DNA from: Karstenula rhodostoma CBS 690.94 | Lineage: Eukaryota > Ascomycota > Dothideomycetes > Pleosporales > Didymosphaeriaceae | Direction of reading: 5' to 3' | Assembly (NCBI GenBank): GCA_010093485.1 | Contig: MU001495.1 | Span: forward strand, 496,001-560,000 | DNA: 64,000 nt | In this document: one piece after another, positions 1 through 10,997 of the stretch | Position numbering within the stretch: position 1 is the stretch's first letter | How the letters are laid out: every line of letters begins with the position of its first letter | Made by a program: the position numbers and the translations under genes | The notes under the pieces: generated by a model | What the model was told of the DNA's origin: nothing | Seen by the model: the letters and a program-made list of their open reading frames with translations, nothing else | Databases searched by the model: none

Positions 1-169
1 GTTTTGTAATCAGCCAAAATTATAATTACCTCGGAAGTGAAAGCAGAGGTTAATGAGACGGTTACTAGAGACAATAAGACTACTCGTGTATTCGAACGCA
101 GAGCAAGGCAGACAGCCGAGCCCGTCTATACTCGATCGCGCATACCTAGAGGACTCTCCACCTCCACCA

Positions 170-982
170 TCACCCAACCCACGTTCCAAAACTCCCGTTC
201 TTCGCGATTCCCAGATCGTGTGTCCATCTTCCCGGGCTCTCATGTACGCCGAAGCTGCTCGTATTGCTGGCCGGAATGCTCGGGGTTGCCGTTGAGCACG
301 CGTACGCAAACGTCACACTCGTCGCCGCCTCGATGTTCGTGGTGCCCCACCTCGTACACCCCTGGCACCTCGCTGTAACGGTCCAGTGAGTGGTGTTGGT
401 GGTGGAGGGACTGATCGGGAGGTATGTGTGTGATGCTCCGATGTAGGCGGCGGGGACGGAGGAATATCCTCTGTGGAGTAGTCAGTTGCATTGTGAGAGG
501 TTGGAAGGGCAAAAGAGGGAGCCTTACGTAGCCCAGCGATTGCTGACAGTAATTGACTCTCCAGTTGCAGCTTTTGACGGCCACGCAACAGTGAGCGGAT
601 TTCCTGTCATGCGGCCTCCCCATGCAAACCCGCACCAGCCATACCTGCTGGGCGCAACGATCTGTACGATGCCATCCGCGGTAGGCGATTCAATAGGAAG
701 TGCAATTCGGTAGCTCACACCGTTCGGCATGGTAACGGAAGAGTACGTTATACCAGACGCGGCGTCATAGTATCTGCTTGCTACCCAGCTTTGGGAAAAG
801 ACTGGTGTTATGTCAGCCCAAAATGAGTGGAGGTAAGACAAAGTGCCTCGTCAAAAGTACTGTATACTTTTCTTACCCTATTGTGGGCAATGTGTATGCA
901 AACTTCTAACATGACGCTTTGGCGTTGATGTACCTGGGTTGCAGAAGCTCGACATAACGGCGGCGGCATTCAGGAATCGCAT
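170..982 (-). CDS. Secreted AA8 (CDH-type) cytochrome-domain protein
   Basis: Three exons join in frame: 982-934, 801-528 and 470-170 (introns 132 and 57 bp, GT-AG), giving about 207 residues. The body matches the cellobiose-dehydrogenase cytochrome (iron reductase, AA8) fold: a YYDAASGITYS start, the GWCGFAWGGRM glycine motif, VSNRWATGY across the second intron, and a TARCQGCTRW Cys pair near the C-terminus. Family members bind b-type haem and pass electrons to partners such as lytic polysaccharide monooxygenases outside the cell. No flavin dehydrogenase or CBM domain follows, so this is a stand-alone AA8 protein. The exon 2/3 join is secure. Exon 1 is tentative: it supplies a short alanine-rich leader that is only a fair signal peptide, and another start could be used. 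The gene diverges from the DUF829 gene to its right. Confidence 0.72.
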
Positions 983-1572
983 CGGATTGGAACTGCTCAA
1001 GCCTGGCTTGGTCAAAGGGGAACAACTTGCGAGCTCACCATTCGATACATCCGTGGGTGTACCGTCCCTATACCCTCTCGGAACATCGTGGTTGAAAATA
1101 GAACAACAAGCCATATCTCAACTCTTCCAAATTGCAGTCTCATAACGAGCTCATTGCTGGCATGCATGTACTGTGAGGGTTGCTTGGTGATTGGAGAGTC
1201 GCGGGGTCTTGATGAATGCCAAGTGCAGAAACCATGTAGCTGCATGGATACCTGGGAACGCCAACGGTAAAGCAAAGCCGATAAGAATACAACGGATATG
1301 ATTGCTTAGTGAGGCCTAGCAAGAACACCGATAGAGTTGCTCTGAATTCGGTCTCAATTCGTACGGCTTCACGAAGGATGGAGGATGGAGGACCACATCC
1401 AATCAGTGGCGTACCTCGGTTGTTGTATGCCAAGCGACCTGCTGACGGATCGTTTCGCTGTTACCTTCAGAAACCAAAAATCAGTCGAGGAGGCCAGGAC
1501 GCTTTGTCGTGCTGTGTAAAGAAAAAGACAAGTTGAAGCACCTTAGAACGCTCCCGAACACCAGTGACGAGG
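983..1572. other. Intergenic, shared upstream region
   Basis: This 590-bp stretch lies between two divergently transcribed genes and should hold both promoters. Only short overlapping ORFs without family signals are present. No repeat or RNA gene was recognised. Confidence 0.4.
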
Positions 1573-2406
1573 ATGTCGAACCCAACCGAAGCGGTGAAGC
1601 CGCTATCCGACTTCCAAACCATCGGCGACCATGTCTACCTCATCACCCCAGACGCCTACACTCCAAGAGAGCCTCTCATACTTCTATTCTCCTGGATGGG
1701 TGCAGCACCGAAACACATCGCCAAGTACACAATCGTGTACCGCAAGCTATTCCCCACGGCACGGATAGTCCTGGTACGCAACGAGCTCGCAGATTTCTTC
1801 CGCAGCGAAGCGACCTACGCCAGGCTCTTGACCCCGGCAATCGATGTAGTCAAAGAGCATGTTGATGCAGGTGGTCAAATTCTCGTACACAGCTTCTCTA
1901 ATGGTGGTGGTAACCAGTTGGCCGAGTTTGCCAAAGCCTGGACGAAGCGCGAGGGCTCACCGTTGCCTATGCGCGCACAGATGATGGACTCGGGCCCCGG
2001 AAACGGTGGTTGGCTAAGGAGTCACAAAGCCATGGCGACTTCATTGCCGCGCGTTTGGCTGTGGAGGCTGCTGGGTTCTGCAACGATCCATCTCTTCCTT
2101 GCCGTCTTGTTTGTGATTGGCAAGCTGGGTAGCAGGGAGCCCATGATGGACGTCCTACGCCGTCAGTTGAACGCCCCTATTCTCTTCAACAAGCGGGCCC
2201 CAAGGGTGTACTTGTATAGCAAGGCCGACGAGATGGTGGGACACGACGAGGTGGAGGAGCATGCAGACCAGGCCGAAGCTCAGGGCTGGAAAGTGACGAG
2301 GACGCGGTTCGAGAGGAGCCCGCACGCAGGGCATATCCGAGAGGACGAGGGGCGGTACTGGGGCGCTGTGCAGAAAGCGTGGGAGGAGGGCGGGCGAGCA
2401 GAGTAG
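1573..2406 (+). CDS. DUF829 / TMEM53-family alpha/beta-hydrolase-like protein
   Basis: A single-exon gene of 277 codons starting at the ATG of MSNPTEAV; the reading frame opens nine bases earlier only at a GTG, which is not expected to start translation here. The order of motifs is that of DUF829 proteins: LILLFSWMGAAPKHIAKY near residues 35-55 (first strand and oxyanion region), VLVRNELADFF, then ILVHSFSNGGG near residue 105 with the nucleophile-elbow serine, and a late YLYSKADEMVGHDEVEEH segment providing the acid, followed by SPHAGHIRED with the histidine. A hydrophobic stretch about residues 160-190 may be membrane-associated. Relatives include fungal PaxU-like proteins and animal TMEM53; substrates are unknown. 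It runs tail-to-tail into the Mpv17-like gene with one base between stop codons. Confidence 0.8.
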   Translation: MSNPTEAVKPLSDFQTIGDHVYLITPDAYTPREPLILLFSWMGAAPKHIAKYTIVYRKLFPTARIVLVRNELADFFRSEATYARLLTPAIDVVKEHVDAGGQILVHSFSNGGGNQLAEFAKAWTKREGSPLPMRAQMMDSGPGNGGWLRSHKAMATSLPRVWLWRLLGSATIHLFLAVLFVIGKLGSREPMMDVLRRQLNAPILFNKRAPRVYLYSKADEMVGHDEVEEHADQAEAQGWKVTRTRFERSPHAGHIREDEGRYWGAVQKAWEEGGRAE

Positions 2407-2407
2407 C

Positions 2408-3031
2408 TCATGCCGAAAGTCGCGAGGCGACCAGTGTCATGTAGATGCTCCAGAGCAGGCCGAAGAAGCTGAGGAAGACGATCCGACGCTCGACGGGCAC
2501 GTAGGCGAAGCTGAACAGATTTGCAAGCGGCCAGATCTTGTACGAGTCCCATATGATGGTCAGCTCCTCGTCGCGGATGTCGTTGACGATCTGCGCTGCC
2601 GTCTTGCCCTGCATGAGCCCAAGCAGCACCAGGAACATGGTTGTGTTGAGCAATGCGCCGCCCGTCATGGAGTCAGCGATGGTCTTCTTGACGACGTTGC
2701 CCCAGCTGCGCACGAAGACGTCTTCGTCCAGTGCCCGCTTGTTCTCATCGTCGTCCCTGATGAAGGCGCCCTTTTCCGCGTCGTCGCTCGTCGGAGCACG
2801 CGTCCGCTTCACCAGCTTCTCGCCAGGGAACATGTGCTCCAGCCACTTTTGCCAGTAGTAGTTGATGGGCGTTGTGATCAAGCCCATTGCGGTGAGCTGG
2901 TAGAAGAGCGCGTAGTCGAAGACGAACGGCACGTCTTCCATGTACGCCTTCAGTCTCTGCGCGATGATGTTGGACGCGCAGCCGATTGTGAGCGAGAGCA
3001 CACAGGCCGAGACCATGGGCGGGAGCGGCAT
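2408..3031 (-). CDS. Mpv17/PMP22-family integral membrane protein
   Basis: One uninterrupted exon of 207 codons. It shows the family's hydrophobic segments: an N-terminal pair (MVSACVLSLTIGCASNIIAQ; LFYQLTAMGLITTPINYYWQKWLE), a central acidic linker, then DSMTGGALLNTTMFLVLLGLMQG and the signature IIWDSYKIWPLANLFSFAYVP with the conserved W-x2-Y-KIWP core and an ERRIVF-type C-terminal helix. Mpv17/PMP22 proteins sit in peroxisomal or inner mitochondrial membranes, probably as channels or transporters. The acidic/basic insert around residues 70-110 is longer than in animal Mpv17 and is common in fungal members. Its 3' end lies one base from the DUF829 stop on the other strand, so the two 3' UTRs must overlap. 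Confidence 0.85.
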   Translation of the reverse strand: MPLPPMVSACVLSLTIGCASNIIAQRLKAYMEDVPFVFDYALFYQLTAMGLITTPINYYWQKWLEHMFPGEKLVKRTRAPTSDDAEKGAFIRDDDENKRALDEDVFVRSWGNVVKKTIADSMTGGALLNTTMFLVLLGLMQGKTAAQIVNDIRDEELTIIWDSYKIWPLANLFSFAYVPVERRIVFLSFFGLLWSIYMTLVASRLSA

Positions 3032-3476
3032 TGCGAGGATGCAGACACGATGAATGAATGGCGCCGGCGCAGCGATGGGGGATGGGGGAGGGCCGGAGAC
3101 GAAAGAGGCGAGAGCAGCTGTCGCGCTTTGGCAGGAGCGAGCGATGCGCGGGTCAGGTGAGATGGGATGGGAAACAATAGCAGGTGGAAACGATGCTCAC
3201 AATCATCCGCTCAGATGTAAGCACGATGGTTGTAATCAAACATGGTGTCAACAGGTGCAGGTACTGGTATCTATATCTATCGCCCATCCCAAGCGCCTAC
3301 GGAGCCGAGTTGCGGGGTCCGACCGCCCCGTTCACAGCAGCAGTGATGGCCCGCATCCAAGTAGATTAGTCTACCACATGCAACACCTGTCAGTTAACAC
3401 ACGTCTGCGCACCATCTTTCGCGACGCGGAAATTGCCATTTCATATGGTTCCTTCTTCCATGAACATTGAAGACGC

Positions 3477-5711
3477 CTACCACTTCCTCCTGTAACCCGT
3501 CGAGTTCCCGGCTTTGCCTGTATCCAGCACCGCGACACTCAACTCCGGCAGCACAAACTTGAAAGCGCCGCTCGCCCCCGCCCGAACTTCGCTCGTCTCC
3601 GTGTTTACAATGTTGACGCCAGTGTACGGGTCGTTGTACGAATAGTCTCCCAGAGTGGTGTTCCTAGCGTTGTTCGTGAGCACGGTAAGACTCGCCTTCG
3701 TGCCTGGCGTCACGCCCTGGAAGTGGACCGAGACCGGCACCGTGCTGCTGTTCGTGGTGTTGTAAACAGCACCCTTCCATACCAGCGCCCCGTTCCTGGC
3801 GTCGTCTCGGCCGCTCACCCAGTAAAGCGGGCCGTAGCTGGAGTTGCTTGTCGTCGGCAGCGTGTGGCTGATGGGGCTGTGGGCAAACAAGCTCCAGCAG
3901 TACCACGTCACTGCCCTGGTCGTCATCTTCGGGTCGGCTGCATACTGGAGCAGAGTGATGGGCCACTGGAACCTGTTCTCGTTCTTCATGACGGGCGCGT
4001 AGAATGTGCCGGGGATGCGGTCCGAGTTGCGCTCGTACCCGAGGAGGCTGATGGCCTCTCCGACTGCTCCTTGCCACTATTGCGCGTCAGTTGGTACGTA
4101 AGGATGAAGAGGGGTACGGTATACATGTCCAAGACATGTTCACATCGCACCGGGAAGATACGCACCCAAGGATAGCTGTACAGAGGACCATCCCAACGAG
4201 GCTCTTGACCGCCATTCACGTGCGTTGCTGCAACTTCACCAACAATATGGCCGATGTCGTTGTCGAAGCGGTCAAACTCTTCCACGAGCTCGTCCGGCCG
4301 GCGATAGGGGTGGTAGTCACCAATGGCATCAGCCGTCTTCGAGAAGTCGAGAGCCTTGTCTGGCCCGCCTCCATCACTCGTGGCGGATGAGGCGATGACC
4401 TGAATATCGGGGTGTGCTGCTTTGATAGCGTCATGGAACATCTGGAATCTGTATTCGCGGTACGAATCCCATCCGCCAGGGTATCCCGCGAGCCAGTCCT
4501 CGTTGCCAACCTCGACGTAGTTCAGCTCAAAGGGCTCGGGGTGGCCTAGCGCCGCGCGCTTTGCACCCCAGGTGGAATCAGCAGGTCCAGCAACGAACTC
4601 GATCTCGTTGAGTGCATCGTCAATGAACGGCTGGAGAGCTTCCTTGGGTGTCACATCACCGTTCAGAGCAAGACCACCCCAGACTGCGAGTACTTGACCA
4701 AGTTAGAGGACAGTTACTCATGCGTACCAGGAGACTCACCAATCTGCAGATCCATATCCTCGGCCCACTCAAGGTATTCCATGATGCCCAGTCCATGGGT
4801 CTGCTGGTATCCCCAAACACCTTGGAATCCAGGCCTTTCCTTCAACGGGCCCAGCGTGTCCTTCCAGTCCCAGTACGTATCATTAGTCAAACCCTCAAGC
4901 ATGTTGCCACCAGGGAAGCGGAGAAAATGCGCGTTCATCTCAGCGAGCGCCTCGGCAAGATCCACGCGCAATCCATTCTTCCTGTTCTTGTACGTCGGCG
5001 GGAACAAGCTAATGAGGTTGAAGTCCAAATAGCCCTTCTTGGTGCCTGCCGCATCAAACGTGACTGCAAACGTGTTGTTGGAGTTGGGCGCATCCTTCTC
5101 CGGCACGAGCTCGAACTCATGCTCCACCCACTCGCCATCAACGGCCTTCGATTTGATCTCGACAGACCCGAATACGTCATCGGTGAGGTTAGACTGGAGA
5201 GATGCAGTGAACGAGCCCTCGTAGGCACCCTTGACCCAGAAAGAACCAGTGTACTTTTGCTGGCTGACTCCGATGCCCCAGTACCCTTCGTTCTCGAAGC
5301 CAATCTTGCCAGTGCTGTATCCAGAACTCCTACCTCCTACTCGCAAAGACGCAGGAAGAGCTTTGGACAGCGGCTCCGAGAGGTTCTGGATGCTGAGACT
5401 GGCCCCATTGATCGGGAAGTAGTGCGCTGTGGAGACAGGAAAGCTGCGGGAGTATTGGAAGGCGCGGTTCTGGATCAGTTCGGCGTAGATGCCGCCGTCG
5501 CCCGAGTTGTTGATGTCCTATTGCAGCGTCTTAACAACATGCACCACAGTCGCATGTGTGCACAGAATCTCACCTCGTGGAGGAACCCGTACCCAAACGG
5601 GTGTCCAAATTTGCCCGTCTCATTGCCGCCCGACGACTTGACGATGATATCAACAGCCAATGCCTGAGCAGCGCAAGCCGCCGCCGCGAGCGCGTGTCTG
5701 AGAACGACCAT
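3477..5711 (-). CDS. GH51 alpha-L-arabinofuranosidase, secreted
   Basis: Four exons: 5711-5574, 5517-4740, 4683-4166 and 4076-3477 (introns 56, 56 and 89 bp), 677 residues, normal for the family. A signal peptide (hydrophobic, ending near AQALA) precedes the characteristic FLHEDINNSGDGG start. The first third is a carbohydrate-binding-like jelly-roll module. The catalytic barrel carries RFPGGN, the acid/base Glu in NYVEVGNEDW (about E367) and the nucleophile Glu in HIVGEVAATH (about E455), then the YPWWQGAVGEA and YERNSDR blocks and a C-terminal beta domain. It removes arabinose side chains from arabinoxylan and pectin outside the cell. The start at MVVLRHALAAAA is chosen because it opens the signal peptide; an ATG ten codons upstream is less likely. 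A GGCTAAA motif lies about 130 bp upstream. Confidence 0.93.
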
Positions 5712-5842
5712 ATTCACGCGAGAGATCAATTGATTGATCAATGGCTCTGGACATGTCAGTCAGCGCAGGCAGACTTTATGTACCACGAGGCCCCGTTTCC
5801 CAGCATCCCCTTCCCAGTAACCTGCACACTACGTGCAGTTCA

Positions 5843-5849
5843 TTTAGCC
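5843..5849 (-). promoter_or_regulatory. XlnR/Xyr1-type site GGCTAAA
   Basis: Read on the minus strand this is GGCTAAA, the consensus of the fungal xylanase regulator. It sits about 130 bp upstream of the arabinofuranosidase start. A 7-mer occurs by chance, so only position and context support it. Confidence 0.4.
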
Positions 5850-6936
5850 GCACCCTCGGTAGAGCGCGATCGTGCATCTGCTCCCTCCGGCATCCAACGT
5901 CTAGTCGCGTAAATTAGAGCTTCGCCGCTCGCAGGACCCGTCCGTCGTCGCTCGGAACTAGTGGATGAGGTTACATATTCGCACCAATGAGAGAGGGTGG
6001 TGGGGGTGCAACACTAACCCGCTTCCCCAACCTCGGCTCGCTCCCCACAGCGCCGCCATCGTTTCCCCCGAAGCCCAGATCTTCGCGCAAGTGTAGACGT
6101 GCGCCAAGTGTGAGGGGGAGATTGTGAGAGGAGGAACGGTACGTGTGGAGAAGCAAGCCGGATAATCACCAACCGAGAGGCATAATGGTTCCGTACAACG
6201 GTACCTTTTCAGCACGTTGATTCACACCTATGTTCTATACCGAGGCTTGACCCTGTCATCTATAAGTTAGGCCGATCGTTGGATCCCGTATCCCGAACCA
6301 GAGTCCTCGCCCTTGAAATTACACCGCCGGACCGTTGAGAGAGAGAAAGGATACAAGTTGGTTGTGATAACCCCTGTAACAAACCAGTCGATGAGTCCCT
6401 GCTCGAAAGGATATTAGGAATGAATGCAGTCAGAAAGTCCGGACCTAAGCCTCGAGCCTCGATACGAATTCTCGTCAAGACAGCCTCAGACCGGCACCAC
6501 TTTCATCACAGACGCTGATACCTGCATGGCCCACTGAGGAGCCCAAGATAGGTAGCGCAGATGCGTGTAAGTGACAGGTATCCTTGTCTATGGTGCAGGT
6601 ACGATCTTGTGAAGGGTTGTAATTGGGATCGGCATACCCGGCATCCAGCAGTATACTCAGGCGAATGAAGACTGTGCGTTTGACCTGCTAGTTAAAGCCA
6701 CATGTGAGGTGATAGACAAAGGGTCCACGATGTTCGCATTTGTCACGTATGGGAACGGGCGGAGGGGAAGGGGAACTGCTCGCTACCTTTAAGCGATCGA
6801 AGGTGGGCACAGTGCATCATAGTCTGACGAAAACTACGAACTTTATTAACTGACTAGAATGAACTCGAGCTTGCTAAACGATCCTTCAATCGAAATTGTA
6901 ATCAAATACACTCGATAACCCTACAACAAGTCGCTC
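5850..6936. other. Intergenic, no gene recognised
   Basis: About 1.1 kb with only short unrelated ORFs. It separates the arabinofuranosidase promoter from a decayed gene and shows no repeat that I can match elsewhere in the window. Confidence 0.4.
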
Positions 6937-7750
6937 CTACAAAACCATAGCCAATGCGGGTCCAACCAGTCCAAGCAAGGCACCAGCGGCCACTGTCGTC
7001 ATGGAGCCTTCTTAAGGCAACGAATTCGGCTCCGCACCATCAGTGGCAGTTAGATTTGGCACTGGAATACCAGTAATATATCTCGTAAGACCCGCGGTGC
7101 AGACAGCAACCCGCTGGCCACGGAAGGAGCCCTGACTCCCGTGAGAAAACCGCTCATTGTGGATGCTGTTTTAGCCTTTCGACGTACAGAGTGATACCGC
7201 CCTCGCAGCCCTTCACATAGTCTTCGAGGCGTTTGAGACCTAATCGGCAGCAGTGGCTGCTTTGAAAGCTCGGGATACATGGAGTCGTTTCTGAGAAAGC
7301 ATGTACTCACCATCATACCAATATAGTATGTAAACTCGCCTTTGCACGCGCGCCACGATTAAACATCCATCAAGTTGCTATCATTTCCCTTGTACCTCGC
7401 TGCGACTCGGAATGTCGTCTCCCCTTGTTGTCTCAAACGAATTACATGTCTACCGCAATCAGCTATTCGACTGCAGGATATCATATAGGCCCAGCGCAAC
7501 TTGATTATCAGTGAGACGAGGTGCTTCTGGCGGACTGTACCTTGGAGCTCGTATAGAACTTCACTGGGGGTAGAGTTGTTGGACTTGAAAGTGTAGGGGT
7601 TGTCGAAAAGAACCCTAGGATGCTTGGGGATGTGTTGGCCAAGGAATTGTTTTTGACAGTTATGATGGCGTTGTCGATGACGCTGTTGCTGCTGGAAAGA
7701 CTGATCTGGTAGACGGTGTCTAGAGAAGGAATAACTGCAGACGTGGCCAT
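6937..7750 (-). pseudogene. Decayed GPI-anchor-type secreted protein gene
   Basis: Several reading-frame pieces follow one another on the minus strand and look like one broken gene. An N-terminal exon begins MATSAVIPSLDTVYQISL and reads to FYTSSK, where a GTACAG donor follows. After a GGTAG acceptor the frame continues as RLRQQGETTFRVAARYKG, is cut by a TAA just before SWRACKGEFTYYIG, and meets a GTGAGT donor. A next piece reads LEDYVKGCEGGITLYVER, then a frame change and another TAA lead to FRGQRVAVCTAGLTRYITG. A last TAA precedes a hydrophobic tail (MTTVAAGALLGLVGPALAMV) that resembles a GPI-attachment signal. All stops are TAA where CAA would restore sense, as C-to-T mutation predicts. The family is not recognised. 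Possibly some stops lie in introns I did not see. Confidence 0.4.
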
Positions 7751-9195
7751 AAGGACGGAAGTAGGAAGGTAGAGGTAGTAAGCTTCGTATTTACTAAAGG
7801 TTTCAAAGAAGGGTATATTAGGTAGAGAGAATAAATGAGGGAGGCTAAAGAGATAGAAGTAATGTTTACTCGACGATGCCGATAAAATGCGATAATGATA
7901 ATACGTATTTAATAGACTGCAGAGGGATTTCATACTTAGGCTTCAAGGCTATACGATATCCCAAGTATACCCAGTGTACCTTTATGTGCTGTCGTTGATG
8001 CGGTTTTGTTCAGCACAACTGCGAGCAGCGACAATGTCGTAGTGGAGGCTGTACAGGTACCGCTCTATCAACAGACACCCCGAACCAAGGGAGTTATTAG
8101 CTGCGTGCACATTTGTAGGAAGCGAGTCGCCCGCCACGGCGAAGCTGTGGGAGCGCAGTTTCTACAGTGAGAGCGTGCATTCAGCTCAAATGAGAAGCTG
8201 TAGGTGCCTACACCGTATTAAGTGTGCGCAAATAATGAGCGGACTGCGTCTAGATGCCTGATAGGTTTCAAATCGACATGGTTCTACAAGATTAGAGATT
8301 ATGCGATGTCACTGCTTTTCAGCCTTGCACTGTTTGCAGAATGGCGGTCACGGCACCGATATCGCCGATGTGAATGCAGCCTCATCCACTAACTTGCCAC
8401 ATGCGAACATTCTGCCTTCTGTTATCCATGGCAAGGCAAAAAATAAGTAGCCCTCATGCTTGTCGTTTCTCACTGCAAAACCTTATGTTCGTAATTATTG
8501 GCGCGGAACACTACGGCTAGCTCGAACCAGTATTTAACCCGCCCACCCGAATCCTTCCGCCCACGTCACACTTGTTTCCCCCAGCTCGGAACACATCCGG
8601 CGGAAGGCATTAGACCCAGCCCCGAGCTTCCCGGGGACTTTCTCCAGCTGCTACTTGCAGCTCTTCCATCCCCACGGTAAGCGGGGACATCATGATCTTC
8701 AGCCTGTCAGCATCGGCGAAGACTGAAGGAAGGTTCGCTGCAGCCGCGTGGTAGACTAAATGCGTTTTTTGCAATCCTTCCGACGATGCGCCAGTGAGCG
8801 ATGAGGATGGCCTCGACAAGCCCTGTACTAGGAAGCTGGGCGCGGGAGTCGGGCAGGACAGGTCTTGTTTGGTTCGCAAAGTGGTGAGTTGAAGGCACGG
8901 GTCGTCTATTAAAGGTCTTCCGCAGCAGGAACGTTTGCTTGAGAGATGCTACATGTAGCTCTACGAGTTCCCTCACACGCAGGTACAATGGCTATCATAT
9001 CGCGCGATCAATTGGAGCAACTATGCTGTATTGTGCGACCCGCCCTTGCATTCCGCTCTACGCTAACTTTTTCCACAGTCGATTTCAAAGACATGATATG
9101 CTGGTCGGAACTATTCAAAATGTCTTGCTAATAGCACACGAGAGTCTTGGATGCGACATGCGAAGACGGTCTCAACATGGCTCCCAAGAGGCTCC
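7751..9195. other. Intergenic, no gene recognised
   Basis: About 1.4 kb, AT-rich near the left end and more GC-rich toward 8.5-8.9 kb. ORFs here on both strands lack any motif or hydrophobic pattern I can support. Confidence 0.4.
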
Positions 9196-10324
9196 TCAGG
9201 GTTCCGCGACACGGTACACCACTTTCACACCGCTGATTTTCCCATTCTTCACATCTTCCAATCCGCTCGCTATGGATTTGAAACCGCCCTCCCTCACTTC
9301 CGCACGATGCGGTTTGATCTTTCCCTGCGCGATCAAGTCGCTTGCAAAAGGCGTCCACTTCTTCGCAAATGCGTAGTCCTCGGGGCGCACCGGAAACTCG
9401 AGATCTCCATATTTGAACGCTTCGCCACCTGCTGTGTATCCGAGCGACATGGAAAGGACGACATCGTCTGGGCGAGCTTCAAACTTGCCATCGCGTTCGA
9501 TAAAGTGCGCAATATCCTTCAAGAGAATGGTGCCGTAGTAAAGCTTCTGGCCTTCAGGTGCGTTTGAGGCGAGCGCTTTCGCAGAAGTTTCTGGGCTGCC
9601 ATGTTCACCGATGGTGTCCCAAGCGTAGTATAGCTTGTCGTTGGTGTACGCTCGGATGTCCTCGCCCACCGTGGGTGAGCGCGAATCAAAAACAGCGTCT
9701 GCGCCCAACGACTTGACGTAATCGAAGTTGGATTTCCCTGCCGTGGTTATAACCTCATAACCGGACCTTGATATTGCAATCAGCAAAGCTGCCACTGTAC
9801 GCCTGGGATACTCACAGCTTCGCGAACTGGATGCCAAGCGCGCCCGTTGCCGAACTCCCCCCATAGATCAGAATCGGTACCTTCTCCTTCAACGGTCTAT
9901 CAGGCCACGGGATCGGCATCTCCTGATACATGCCCTGTCCAACCGTTATGATGCCGACGCCGAGGGTCGCAGCCTCGAAGCTCATCTGGTCGGGGACATG
10001 CGCCGTTAGGCCTTCTTTCGCGTACACGAACTCCTGGAACGCCGCATTATCGGGCCTGACTTGGTTGGAGCCATGCACTATTCCCAAAACCCGGTCACCT
10101 TTCTTGAAGCGCACCACTTCCGGGCCAACCTCTTGAACTACGCCAGCGTAGTCACAGCCAACCGTTGGACGCGTAGTGATTCCCAACTCAACGTGCTTCC
10201 AGTCGGTAGGGTTGAGAGCCACAGCTACAACCTTGACGAGGAGCTCGTCGGGGCGTGGGTTACTGTCGAGGACTGCGTCTGTGACGAACACAGCCTTCTT
10301 ATCCTCGATCTTGATGGCTTTCAT
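9196..10324 (-). CDS. MDR-family zinc-independent reductase (ToxD-like enoyl reductase / quinone oxidoreductase)
   Basis: Two exons, 10324-9816 and 9766-9196, with a 49-bp GT-AG intron, give 359 residues. The N-terminal GroES-like domain shows NPTDWKHVE, the GCDYAGVVQEVG block and KKGDRVLGIVHG; the Rossmann part has YGGSSATGALGIQFAKL before the intron and SGYEVITTAGKSNFDYVKSL after it, so the nucleotide-binding fold is interrupted by the intron. There is no catalytic-zinc Cys/His set. Fungal relatives include trans-acting enoyl reductases of polyketide clusters and quinone reductases, so NADPH-dependent reduction of an activated double bond or quinone is likely; the substrate is unknown. It heads left from a promoter that contains a MITE-like repeat. 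A second, distinct member of the family lies at 45.2-46.6 kb. Confidence 0.85.
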
Positions 10325-10580
10325 GGTGGTCCGAGAAAAGCAGGTTGTGGTAAGGTTGGGATATGTGGAAGAATATGGATCGTGTTGTGCGAATAGTTAG
10401 CAGGACTTCTCTCTTCTTTTGTACCACCAAGTGTGGGCTACAATTTCAAAACACAAGAGGTGTGCAAGAGATTGGGCGGGTGCGCGGCCGCAGCGGTTAC
10501 GTCCGGTCGCTTAGTATTGCGAAGGAGCTCGTTTATAGTGTGTCGCCATTGCCTACCTTGAAACTAGCGCGGATACACTA

Positions 10581-10995
10581 TGATTTTCTGATTGTTGACA
10601 ACGAAGTGATGTACCGTAAAGTGATAGATGAAAATGCTGACACATTAAAAACGAGCTCCTTCCTACATACGTATTCGATCCTGGATACATTACATAATAC
10701 TCACGCGTGCAAGAAATCCATAACAGTCGAGCTCGTCGAGCCCTAGGAGCAATAGTTTGGAATACGGATTGCAGGCCATGGAAGAATGGGTTGTACTTAA
10801 ACCAAACCATCAAGTGTCATCCAAATCATCCAGTGTCATTGTCAGGTTTTATGGCGGGCCGCTAAGCCTTGCTTGCTCTAACTTTGTCTACCCACTTATA
10901 ACGATTCTTTTATGTTACTTTTAGGCGAAAGTCCATATTTGTCTACTGCTTTATAGGACTCCACTTTGTGGTTCTTGTCAACCATCAGAAAATGA
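10581..10995. mobile_element. MITE-like element, repeat family A (full copy)
   Basis: The left end (TGATTTTCTGATTGTTGAC...) is repeated inverted at the right end (...GTCAACCATCAGAAAATGA), with similarity running some 60 bp inward. The ends are bordered by TA on both sides (10579-10580 and 10996-10997), as expected of Tc1/mariner-type targets. The roughly 415-bp interior has no coding capacity. Its right part matches the element at 53378-53553 and its ends match 24867-25069. Confidence 0.65.
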
Positions 10996-10997
10996 TA

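Noticed and set aside
7050..7316. Arg-rich 88-codon minus-strand ORF
   Set aside because: Overlaps the GPI-type pseudogene in a different frame; the other frame reads as a more protein-like sequence.
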